Shown here piece after piece: positions 1 to 5,661 of a stretch of 15,991 bases of DNA. This DNA comes from an uncultured Bacillota bacterium (GTDB taxonomy: Bacteria; Bacillota_I; Bacilli_A; RF39; UBA660): NCBI GenBank assembly GCA_947383065.1, contig CANDCB010000001.1:1-15991 (forward strand), written 5' to 3'. Numbering within the stretch: position 1 is the first letter of the stretch; every line of letters starts with the position of its first letter. The notes under the pieces were generated by a model. It ran no database searches and was not told the origin of the DNA. It saw nothing but the letters and a program-made list of their open reading frames with translations. Both the position numbers and the translations under genes were made by a program.

Positions 1-229
1 TTACTTTATTAGCAGCTATACTCATTCCAATTCCTGTTCCACATAATAGTATGCCAAAGTCTGCTTCTTTATTTGTCACCGCATTAGCGACTTTGAAGGC
101 AAAATCTGGATAGTCATCAGTATCATAATTTTTCTCACTTTTATCAATAAATGTATATTCCTTTAAAAGATTGATTAGTTGATGTTTTTCTACGACACCA
201 TTGTGATCAGTTGCAATAGCTATTTTCAT
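1..229 (-). CDS. rpiB: Ribose-5-phosphate isomerase B (RpiB/LacAB family), 5' part only
   Basis: RpiB interconverts ribose-5-phosphate and ribulose-5-phosphate in the cytosolic pentose phosphate pathway. The first 76 residues are in the window; the rest runs off the left edge. They begin MKIAIATDHNG, the family's N-terminal strand with the DH substrate-binding pair, and include LLCGTGIGMSIAANK near residues 60-75, which holds the active-site Cys and the phosphate-binding Gly-rich turn of RpiB/LacA/LacB. The start ATG (227-229) follows the TAA of the upstream ATP-grasp gene with no gap, so the two are almost certainly cotranscribed and translationally coupled. The B. subtilis homologue (ywlF) lies in the same general neighbourhood as spoIIR and prfA. 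RpiB cannot be told from a LacA/LacB galactose-6-phosphate isomerase subunit on this fragment alone, but the absence of lac genes nearby favours RpiB. Confidence 0.87.
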   Translation of the reverse strand, partial: MKIAIATDHNGVVEKHQLINLLKEYTFIDKSEKNYDTDDYPDFAFKVANAVTNKEADFGILLCGTGIGMSIAANKV

Positions 230-1261
230 TTAATTATTCTCCTTTTCAATACTATTTCTATTGTAATCATTTAATACTTTTTCAAATCTAGGTAATAGAC
301 CTATCCCGTTTGTACGATGAGGGGGTAATTGATATAAATCGTGACCGGGGAATTCATTTGATTCAATTAAGAAAGGACCTTTTTCACCTAAACTAACGTC
401 CCATGCAATATAACCAATTTCGGGAACTTCGTTACATGCTTGTTTTATGTATCTTTTAATACGTGGCCATTTGGGAATTTTAAACCAAAGAATAGATTCA
501 TTAGTTAAGGGGTGTTTTTCATATATATTTCCTGCTTTATCAATAGCGAGATAATCAATTATTCCTGTTTCTATATTGATTGGAGCTACTAACCCACCAT
601 GATTAAAATTATCAACAACATTATTGTTATTACCAATTCTTAAAAAGGCGGCAACAATTTCTCCTTTTAAGGTAACCATTCTTATTGTATTAATAGATGA
701 AGGATGAAGCTTAGATATTTCTTTACATTGAGTTGCAACTTCTTCAACTAAAATTCGATTTGTTGATATTAAATTATTATATATTTCTTTTATATTTTTC
801 TTGTCTACTTCTAATTTTTCAACACCTTTACCACAACATTCATCTATAGGTTTTACAATAATACTATGATGTTTTTCACAGAAATCTTTAAATTCTTTAT
901 AGCCTTCTTCAGTATCTTTTAAGCAAAGCCATTCTCGAAGTAAATATTTATTAAATTTTTTATTAAACTCGATTTTATTTCTAAAAAATTTAATGTAATC
1001 AGGATTATTATATTTCTTTACAAGTTCATTATTAATTCCTCTAGTTATAATAGTTTTTCTTTGTTTTTTGTTAAGATTGTACATTTCAAAAATTTTATAA
1101 TCCATATAACCGGCCTGATATTTAAGTCCGCAGTAAATTATATCTAATAAGATAATAAATTTATTTTTACCATTTTTTTCATGGACAAAGTCAACAGTCT
1201 CAAACATTTTACTATAATCCATTGATTTTATTCTATTAAATAAATATTTTACTTTACTCAT
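230..1261 (-). CDS. Sugar-transfer-associated ATP-grasp protein
   Basis: This 343-residue soluble protein resembles the ATP-grasp family found with polysaccharide and cell-surface sugar genes (Pfam ATPgrasp_ST); such enzymes make carboxylate-amine or similar bonds at the cost of ATP, but no specific reaction is established for this one. The first 110 residues are basic and helical with no clear signal or membrane segment. The ATP-grasp core follows: IIVKPIDECCGKG (about 134-146, nucleotide-binding Lys137), LVEE (171-174), HPSSINTIRM (186-195), GGLVAPINIETG (222-233), and WDVSLGEKGPFLIESNEFPG (287-306), whose Asp, Glu and Asn fit the Mg-ATP site. The start ATG has GGAAGTG six bases upstream. 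An extended -10 lies at 1284-1292. The stop abuts rpiB. No glycosyltransferase is nearby, so the usual context of the family is missing; substrate unknown. Confidence 0.78.
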   Translation of the reverse strand: MSKVKYLFNRIKSMDYSKMFETVDFVHEKNGKNKFIILLDIIYCGLKYQAGYMDYKIFEMYNLNKKQRKTIITRGINNELVKKYNNPDYIKFFRNKIEFNKKFNKYLLREWLCLKDTEEGYKEFKDFCEKHHSIIVKPIDECCGKGVEKLEVDKKNIKEIYNNLISTNRILVEEVATQCKEISKLHPSSINTIRMVTLKGEIVAAFLRIGNNNNVVDNFNHGGLVAPINIETGIIDYLAIDKAGNIYEKHPLTNESILWFKIPKWPRIKRYIKQACNEVPEIGYIAWDVSLGEKGPFLIESNEFPGHDLYQLPPHRTNGIGLLPRFEKVLNDYNRNSIEKENN

Positions 1262-1283
1262 ATTATCACTTCCATTTGGCTAT

Positions 1284-1292
1284 AGTATACCA
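1284..1292 (-). promoter_or_regulatory. Extended -10 promoter for the ATP-grasp/rpiB unit
   Basis: On the minus strand TGG-TATACT forms an extended -10 element about 23 bases upstream of the ATP-grasp ATG. No good -35 hexamer is visible at the usual distance, which extended -10 promoters can tolerate. A terminator after rpmE (1396-1430) makes a separate promoter for this unit necessary. Confidence 0.5.
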
Positions 1293-1395
1293 TAAAAAGA
1301 TATGTTAATTATTATTTAAATTTAATTTATTTTAGTTATTTATAATATTGGACAGTTTTTATTACTTAATATTTAAAATTAAATAACTTGGCAAT

Positions 1396-1430
1396 AAAAA
1401 AACTACTATAAATTATAGTAATCTTTTTAA
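1396..1430 (-). terminator. Intrinsic terminator after rpmE
   Basis: Just past the rpmE stop, TACTATAA and TTATAGTA (1404-1411 and 1413-1420) form a near-perfect inverted repeat. On the minus strand it is followed by G and seven T (1396-1402) and preceded by AAAAAGA, which lengthens the stem with A-U pairs. The stem is AT-rich but the U-tract is good. Confidence 0.78.
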
Positions 1431-1436
1431 ATATAA

Positions 1437-1655
1437 TTATTCTGCAGTTTCGTCTTGATTGTAACCAAATTTACGATTGAATTTTTCAACTGCACCAGTT
1501 TTTTTGGTTTTACCTTGTTTTCCAGTATAGAATGGATGGCATTCATTACATACTTCAATATGGATATTTTCTTTTGTTGATAATGTTTTGAATGTTGCAC
1601 CACAAGCACAAGTTACTTGGCATTCTTTCATTTCTGGATGAATATTTTTTTTCAT
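1437..1655 (-). CDS. rpmE: Large-subunit ribosomal protein L31 (zinc-binding form)
   Basis: L31 (bL31) is a small 50S ribosomal protein. The 72-residue product starts MKKNIHPEM, carries CACG (Cys16, Cys18) and CNEC (Cys36, Cys39), the zinc-ligand pairs of the Cys-containing form, and has the family's HPFYTGKQ followed by a basic stretch ending near FNRKFGYN. Length is typical. The Shine-Dalgarno GGAAGGAGA lies about eight bases before the ATG. It is a single-gene unit: its promoter is at 1717-1744 and its terminator at 1396-1430. A hairpin sits in the leader immediately upstream of the Shine-Dalgarno (1672-1696) and may serve autoregulation. In B. subtilis rpmE also lies close to prfA. Confidence 0.96.
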   Translation of the reverse strand: MKKNIHPEMKECQVTCACGATFKTLSTKENIHIEVCNECHPFYTGKQGKTKKTGAVEKFNRKFGYNQDETAE

Positions 1656-1671
1656 AATTATTCTCCTTCCG

Positions 1672-1696
1672 CCATGTCTAGGATATTAAGACATAG
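1672..1696 (-). promoter_or_regulatory. Leader hairpin upstream of rpmE, candidate L31 autoregulatory element
   Basis: In the rpmE leader, CTATGTCT (1689-1696 on the minus strand) pairs with AGACATGG (1672-1679) as an eight-base stem including one G-U pair, with a nine-base loop. The 3' arm ends one base before the Shine-Dalgarno block. Several bacterial L31 genes are known to have structured leaders that bind the protein; whether this one matches a known family cannot be settled here. Confidence 0.45.
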
Positions 1697-1716
1697 TTAT
1701 TTTCTTCGTCTTATGT

Positions 1717-1744
1717 ATTATATCATAAGAAATTAACTAATCAA
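1717..1744 (-). promoter_or_regulatory. Sigma-A-type promoter of rpmE
   Basis: On the minus strand the -10 is TATAAT (1717-1722) with an upstream TGA, an extended -10, and the -35 is TTGATT (1739-1744) with a 16-base spacer. The expected start near 1710 gives a leader of about 55 bases that contains the 1672-1696 hairpin. Confidence 0.75.
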
Positions 1745-1770
1745 TAGTTAAAATACTTATTTTGACAAAT

Positions 1771-2292
1771 TTATTGCTTTTTAAAAAGCGATATTACTTT
1801 TCCAGTCATAAAAACAATAGTGTCACTATGTTTAGTAGCAACATCTTTAAATATTGCTTTACAACCAACTGTCAGACTTGAGATTACAGCAGTTACTAAA
1901 ACGGTAATTATTGTAGCAGAAAAATTAAAATAATTTGATATAGATATTGTTAATACTGCTCCTAGACTACCACTTACTATACCACATATATCTCCTATAA
2001 CATCATTACAAACAGATGATACTTTTGTATCATTTTTTAACAAAGATATAGCTTCTTTAGCACCTTTTAACTTTTTAGAGGCTTTGGCATGAAGACTTGC
2101 TTCATTACTTGTTAATACCGCAACACCAATCATATCAAAAATAATACCAATAGTTATTACTAATAATAAAATTATAGTTAAGATTATAGTATTAAATTTG
2201 TCAGCCATTACTGATGAGATTCCACTAAATACAATTGATAAGATAAAAGATAATAAAAAAACTTTATATATCCAGTTAACATTTGTTTTCAT
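1771..2292 (-). CDS. Small multi-pass membrane protein, resembling Clostridia proteins labelled CorB-like
   Basis: The 173-residue product has four likely membrane segments: about 9-29, 36-60, 100-118 and 124-143. Between segments two and three is a polar, helical stretch (SNEASLHAKASKKLKGAKEA, 62-81) followed by VSSVCNDVIGDICGIVSG. I recall this arrangement from short Firmicutes proteins often given the label 'Mg2+ and Co2+ transporter CorB', but the CBS and C-terminal domains of real CorB/CNNM transporters are absent and the function is not established. The Shine-Dalgarno AAGGAGAG is strong. A possible promoter lies at 2338-2367; otherwise the gene would be read from the promoter at 2797-2825 through the unexplained 450-base region. 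No terminator is seen before the rpmE promoter. Confidence 0.72.
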   Translation of the reverse strand: MKTNVNWIYKVFLLSFILSIVFSGISSVMADKFNTIILTIILLLVITIGIIFDMIGVAVLTSNEASLHAKASKKLKGAKEAISLLKNDTKVSSVCNDVIGDICGIVSGSLGAVLTISISNYFNFSATIITVLVTAVISSLTVGCKAIFKDVATKHSDTIVFMTGKVISLFKKQ

Positions 2293-2337
2293 ATTAACTC
2301 TCCTTATAAAGTATTCTTTTAATTCGTGTATGGTAAT

Positions 2338-2367
2338 ATTATAAATTAATTTTACGGCTTTGGTCGA
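2338..2367 (-). promoter_or_regulatory. Possible promoter of the small membrane protein gene
   Basis: The minus strand has a perfect -10 TATAAT (2338-2343) and a poor -35 TCGACC (2362-2367) 18 bases apart, placing a start near 2331 and a leader of about 40 bases. In DNA this AT-rich a lone TATAAT is weak evidence. Confidence 0.33.
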
Positions 2368-2790
2368 GTTGAATTTCTCTAATTCCTACCATTGATTACT
2401 CTTTGGCGATTTCTCTTTGAAGGAATTAAACGGATGTTACCAGTCCGATTACTCGATTACCACTTAGTCCGCACTTCAAACTTTATAATATGTACACCCT
2501 AGAGAATTTCTCTAACACAAAGTGATTATTCTTATTCGCTTTTGCAATTATGTTTTCAATTTCTATCCCACATAACCACTCACGACATGCACATTTAATC
2601 TTAACTGAGACGGGATAAAAGGATAAACAGTTATATGCCATTATAACTTCTCCTTAAATCTTAAATTATATACCCACCCAAATCTGGGCGAAATAAGCAG
2701 ATATACAAAGTGTCGTATTCTGTACAATTAGTAGATTTTTAGGCCTACCTTCAAATAATGTTTGTGACTAGGATAATGCACCACAACATG
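2345..2790 (-). ncRNA. Unidentified transcribed region, candidate structured RNA
   Basis: This is the main part of a 679-base stretch (2293-2971) without a recognisable gene. It begins where transcription from the promoter at 2797-2825 should start. It is about 34% GC, clearly above the other gaps in the window, and has several potential helices: 2380-2387 with 2421-2428 (TAATTCCT/AGGAATTA, eight pairs, 33-base loop), 2431-2434 with 2444-2447 (CGGA/TCCG), 2675-2680 with 2685-2690 (CGCCCA/TGGGTG, GATT loop) and 2731-2734 with 2745-2748. GAATTTCTCTAA on the plus strand occurs twice (2371-2382 and 2504-2515), and GAGTAATC twice near 2390-2460. It is not tRNA, tmRNA, SRP RNA, RNase P RNA or a riboswitch class that I can recognise. 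No terminator is visible at its end. Confidence 0.35.
2483..2641 (-). CDS. Hypothetical 52-residue Cys-containing small protein
   Basis: ATG at 2639-2641 is preceded by AAGGAG (2650-2655) with an eight-base gap, an ideal Shine-Dalgarno, and the frame is open for 52 codons to a TAA. The product is MAYNCLSFYPV..., with Cys at 5, 17, 19 and 24 (the last three in KCACREWLCG) and a polar, basic C-terminal half; there is no signal peptide or membrane segment. I do not recognise it. About 36% of its codons end in G or C, including AGG, CCC and GTC, whereas murA next to it uses far fewer. That means either recent acquisition or that the frame is chance within an RNA gene. The same frame continues after the stop with three more TAA codons before 2341. 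Confidence 0.4.
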   Translation of the reverse strand: MAYNCLSFYPVSVKIKCACREWLCGIEIENIIAKANKNNHFVLEKFSRVYIL

Positions 2791-2796
2791 ATTAGC

Positions 2797-2825
2797 ATTT
2801 TAACAAATATTTATAATCTTGTCAA
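2797..2825 (-). promoter_or_regulatory. Near-consensus sigma-A promoter driving the 2345-2790 region
   Basis: On the minus strand the -35 is TTGACA (2820-2825), the spacer is exactly 17 bases, and the -10 is TAAAAT (2797-2802) with a TGT just upstream (extended -10). A start near 2790 is expected. It is among the strongest promoters in the window by match to consensus, yet no recognised gene follows for 500 bases. Confidence 0.78.
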
Positions 2826-2906
2826 ATTCTTCTGCCAATCTATTATAATTTATTCTTTATTACTAATTTATAATACAATTTTATGTTTTTTTTATAATTA
2901 AAGATT

Positions 2907-2930
2907 TAAAAACTGCTATAATAGCAGTAA
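2907..2930 (-). terminator. Intrinsic terminator after murA
   Basis: ACTGCTA (2912-2918) and TAGCAGT (2922-2928) form a perfect seven-base stem with a three-base loop; on the minus strand it is followed by four to five T. It separates murA from the downstream promoter at 2797-2825. The plus-strand side also has TTTTT at 2931-2935, but no plus gene precedes it. Confidence 0.75.
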
Positions 2931-2971
2931 TTTTTATTAATATTTATTTGGTTTTATTAAGTTTTATTTTT

Positions 2972-4225
2972 TTAGTCTTCTTCTATTTTAATTTTAGCAC
3001 CAACTGTGGCTAATTTTTCAACAATATTTTCATATCCTCTTAAAATATGGTCAATCTCAAGGACTTTAGATGTCCCTTCAGCTATTAAACCAGCAATAAC
3101 CATCGAAGCACCAGCACGTAAATCTGTCGCTATAACTTCTTGACCTTTTAACTTGGTACATCCTTTTATAATTACTGTACGATCATTAACTTCCATGTTT
3201 GCTCCCATTTTATTCAAATATGGGATATGCCCCATTCTATTTTCATATATTGTTTCTTCAAAAATAGAAGTTCCTGAAGCTTGAGTTAATAATACACTCA
3301 TGGGCTGACCTAAATCTGTCGCAAAACCAGGGAAGACTAAAGTTTTAACATTTATAGGCTTAAATTTAGACGGACTGTTAATAATTATAGAATTATCAAC
3401 AGCCTTTAAATCAACACCCATTTCTTTTAATTTACTTAATAGAGCGTCAATATGTTCTTCAATTATTCCAGATATTTTTAAATTTTTACCTAAAAGAGCG
3501 CCTATTATTGTATAGGTACCTGCTTCTATTCTATCAGGAATTACCTCGATAACTCCTGGACCTAATTTATCTACCCCTTCAATTTTAATTTCACTAGTTC
3601 CAGCACCAGATATCTTAGCTCCCATATTATTTAAAAGCGTAGCAATATTAACTATTTCTGGTTCTTTTGCAGCATTTGAAATATATGTTGTTCCTTCAGC
3701 TTTTACGGCGGCTAGCATAATATTAATTGTTGCACCAACTGAGGCAAAATCCAAATAAATTCTGGCACCTTTTAACTTGTCAGCTTGGAAAGTATACTTA
3801 TTGCCTTCAATTGTTACTTTTGCGCCTAATTGTTCAAAACCTTTAATATGAAAGTCAATGGGACGTGAACCAATGTTACAGCCACCAGGGAAATATATTT
3901 CAGCATATTTAAATTTACTTAATAAAGCCCCCATAAAATAATACGATGCACGAAGTTTTTTACTTAGATGTTCTGGAACAACTTTATTTTTAATATTCTT
4001 AGTATTTATTGTCATTACTTCATTTTGGTATTCTACTTCTCCATCTAATAACTTTATGATATCAATTAAAGCATTGGTATCGGAAATATTAGGGACATTA
4101 TATAAAGTAACTTCTTCATCTGATAAAATAGCTGCTGGTATTAAGGCTACTACACTATTTTTAGCACCACTTATTTTTATTTCACCAGATAGTTTATGGC
4201 CACCCTCTATTATTAACTTTTTCAT
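2972..4225 (-). CDS. murA: UDP-N-acetylglucosamine 1-carboxyvinyltransferase (MurA)
   Basis: MurA transfers enolpyruvate from PEP to UDP-GlcNAc, the first committed cytosolic step of peptidoglycan synthesis. The 417-residue length is standard. Key residues of the family are present: Lys22-Asn23 (SGAKNS), catalytic Cys116 in the loop PGGCNIGSRPIDFH (fosfomycin target), Asp304 in FATDLGQP, the DLRAG motif (368-372) and Arg396 in HILRGYE. A Cys rather than Asp at 116 predicts fosfomycin sensitivity at the target level. It has its own promoter (4268-4296) and terminator (2907-2930). The Shine-Dalgarno GAGAGTG is modest. Firmicutes often have two copies (murAA and murAB); position near spoIIR, prfA and rpmE resembles B. 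subtilis murAB (murZ), but this assignment is by synteny only. Confidence 0.95.
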   Translation of the reverse strand: MKKLIIEGGHKLSGEIKISGAKNSVVALIPAAILSDEEVTLYNVPNISDTNALIDIIKLLDGEVEYQNEVMTINTKNIKNKVVPEHLSKKLRASYYFMGALLSKFKYAEIYFPGGCNIGSRPIDFHIKGFEQLGAKVTIEGNKYTFQADKLKGARIYLDFASVGATINIMLAAVKAEGTTYISNAAKEPEIVNIATLLNNMGAKISGAGTSEIKIEGVDKLGPGVIEVIPDRIEAGTYTIIGALLGKNLKISGIIEEHIDALLSKLKEMGVDLKAVDNSIIINSPSKFKPINVKTLVFPGFATDLGQPMSVLLTQASGTSIFEETIYENRMGHIPYLNKMGANMEVNDRTVIIKGCTKLKGQEVIATDLRAGASMVIAGLIAEGTSKVLEIDHILRGYENIVEKLATVGAKIKIEED

Positions 4226-4267
4226 ATTATCACTCTCAAACTTCTAAATGTATATATCAACAAATTT

Positions 4268-4296
4268 ACTATATAATTAACTAGTTATTTTGTCAA
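4268..4296 (-). promoter_or_regulatory. Sigma-A-type promoter of murA
   Basis: On the minus strand the -35 is TTGACA (4291-4296), the spacer 17 bases and the -10 TATAGT (4268-4273). A start near 4261 gives a leader of about 35 bases. It shows that murA need not depend on the spoIIR unit upstream. Confidence 0.78.
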
Positions 4297-4318
4297 TTTA
4301 TAAGTGATTAATTTACAC

Positions 4319-4828
4319 TTATGATGTTAATTTTTCTAGAATTTCTTTAAAAAAAGATTTGTATTCTACATCACTTAAGTTATCGCTTTTTGCTTCTAGT
4401 AAACATAATGGTGGATACATGACACACCACCAATTATTACCCGTTCCTTCACCTAAAGATATTACTAGAGATTCATAGTTACCTGCTTCATAAGAAATTC
4501 CTTTATATTCTTTAGGAGGAAAGTAATTTTCTCCATAATTAATAGTATATGTTATATTATATTTATCAATAATATTTTTTATGATTGATTCATTATTTTT
4601 TATAATTTGACGGGTTTCTTCAATAGATTTAGAATTTTCTACTAAAGGAAAAAGAGAATCTTCTAATTCTTTTTTGATTAAAAGTTTAGTTTTTTGATCT
4701 AAGTTTGTATTGCTATTAGCAATAATTCTAAAACGTATTGATTCGTCAGGTATTACGAAAGGTTTTGGTTTATTTAAAAAACAAGATAATATAAAAACTA
4801 TTAAAATTACATATATAAATTTTTTCAT
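4319..4828 (-). CDS. spoIIR: Stage II sporulation protein R (SpoIIR)
   Basis: In endospore formers SpoIIR is made in the forespore, crosses its membrane, and triggers SpoIIGA to cleave pro-sigma-E in the mother cell. The 169-residue product has a Lys-led hydrophobic N-terminal segment (about 4-18; signal or anchor), then the family hallmarks ESIRFRIIANSN (29-40), a charged helical region, YFPPKEYKG (102-110), AGNYESLVISLGEG (115-128) and NNWWCVMYPPLCLLE (131-145). Cys16 is not in a convincing lipobox. The gene follows prmC by 90 bases; prfA-prmC-spoIIR is the B. subtilis order. No clear sigma-F promoter is visible. A short imperfect hairpin covers the Shine-Dalgarno (4836-4856). Its presence argues for a sporulating ancestor or organism. 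Confidence 0.93.
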   Translation of the reverse strand: MKKFIYVILIVFILSCFLNKPKPFVIPDESIRFRIIANSNTNLDQKTKLLIKKELEDSLFPLVENSKSIEETRQIIKNNESIIKNIIDKYNITYTINYGENYFPPKEYKGISYEAGNYESLVISLGEGTGNNWWCVMYPPLCLLEAKSDNLSDVEYKSFFKEILEKLTS

Positions 4829-4835
4829 TTAAAAT

Positions 4836-4856
4836 CACCTACTTAAATAGTGGGTG
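4836..4856 (-). promoter_or_regulatory. Hairpin overlapping the spoIIR Shine-Dalgarno
   Basis: On the minus strand CACCCACT and AGTAGGTG can pair (four plus three base pairs around one C/A mismatch) with a five-base loop. The 3' arm contains AGGTG, the only Shine-Dalgarno candidate of spoIIR, so the structure could lower translation. It is small and could be chance. Confidence 0.35.
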
Positions 4857-4918
4857 GTTTAAATAATTTTTATTCATTTTATTTTTTAATTTATTTTATA
4901 TAATTTTTTTCTAATACA

Positions 4919-5641
4919 TTATGTTTGAATTATAAAAATAAATCTATCAAAATTTCGCATATCTTTTTCTAAAATTATCTTAGAATTAGGAAAATATTTC
5001 TTGGCAATATTTATTACATCTTTACCTTGGGATTCCCCTATTTCATAAGCAATAATAAATTTTTTATTAAGGTATCTACTTGCTTGGGAAGTAATTTCTT
5101 TATAAAAATATAAACCATTATCTTTAGCATACAAAGCTAAATGAGGTTCGTTATTTTTAACAATATCCATTATATCTTCATCCTCTTTTATATAAGGAGG
5201 ATTGCTAATAATCACATCAAATTTATCATTTATATTAGAAAATATATCACTTTTAAAAAAGTTTATTTCTACATTATTGGCTCGAGCATTTGACACGGCT
5301 ACTTGTAATGCTTGTTCACTTATATCTATACCAGTTATTATACTTTGCTCTAAATTTTTTTTTAGAGCAATTGGAATACATCCACTCCCTGTTCCTATAT
5401 CTAATATTTTTAAATTAGAAGCTGTAAAATATTTTTTGATATAATTTATTGTTTTCTCAACTAATTCTTCAGTTTCGGGACGAGGAATTAAAACATTTTT
5501 ATTAACTTTAATAATATTACCAAAAAATTCAGTATCGCCAATTATGTATTGAACAGGTTCGCCATTATTCAGTCTAATAATAGCATCTTTTAGATTAGCA
5601 TCAGGATGAATGTATTTTTTTAAATATTCTAATTCTGTCAT
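4919..5641 (-). CDS. prmC: Peptide chain release factor N5-glutamine methyltransferase (PrmC)
   Basis: PrmC methylates the Gln of the GGQ loop of RF1 and RF2 with S-adenosylmethionine, raising termination efficiency. The 240-residue product has VLIPRPETEE (50-59), the SAM-binding DIGTGSGCIPIAL (81-93), the GIDIS acidic strand (104-108) and the glutamine-binding NPPY (147-150). The usual length is about 277-288; nearly all the difference is at the N-terminus, where the helical substrate-recognition domain is reduced to about 30 residues before GEPVQYIIGDTEF. The frame upstream stays open only briefly before an in-frame TAG inside prfA and offers no ATG, GTG or TTG start, so the short form appears real. 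It follows its substrate gene prfA by 20 bases, with a weak Shine-Dalgarno AGGT. Confidence 0.92.
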   Translation of the reverse strand: MTELEYLKKYIHPDANLKDAIIRLNNGEPVQYIIGDTEFFGNIIKVNKNVLIPRPETEELVEKTINYIKKYFTASNLKILDIGTGSGCIPIALKKNLEQSIITGIDISEQALQVAVSNARANNVEINFFKSDIFSNINDKFDVIISNPPYIKEDEDIMDIVKNNEPHLALYAKDNGLYFYKEITSQASRYLNKKFIIAYEIGESQGKDVINIAKKYFPNSKIILEKDMRNFDRFIFIIQT

Positions 5642-5661
5642 TTTATAACCTAAAAAGAAGA

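Noticed and set aside
1427..1609. Second minus-strand ORF overlapping rpmE
   Set aside because: It is out of frame within rpmE, which has clear L31 motifs, and runs into the rpmE terminator.
2671..2700. Similarity of CGCCCAGATTTGGGTG to the 5' end of group II introns (GTGCGCCCAGAT...)
   Set aside because: The GTGYG intron start is replaced by TTTCG, no domain V or reverse transcriptase is present, and the match is short. It is noted only as a local hairpin.
4300..4322. Seven-base inverted repeat ATAAGTG/CACTTAT over the spoIIR stop as a terminator
   Set aside because: On the minus strand it is followed by AAATTG, not a U-tract; the stem is AT-rich, and the murA -35 begins directly after it. 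It does not qualify as an intrinsic terminator.
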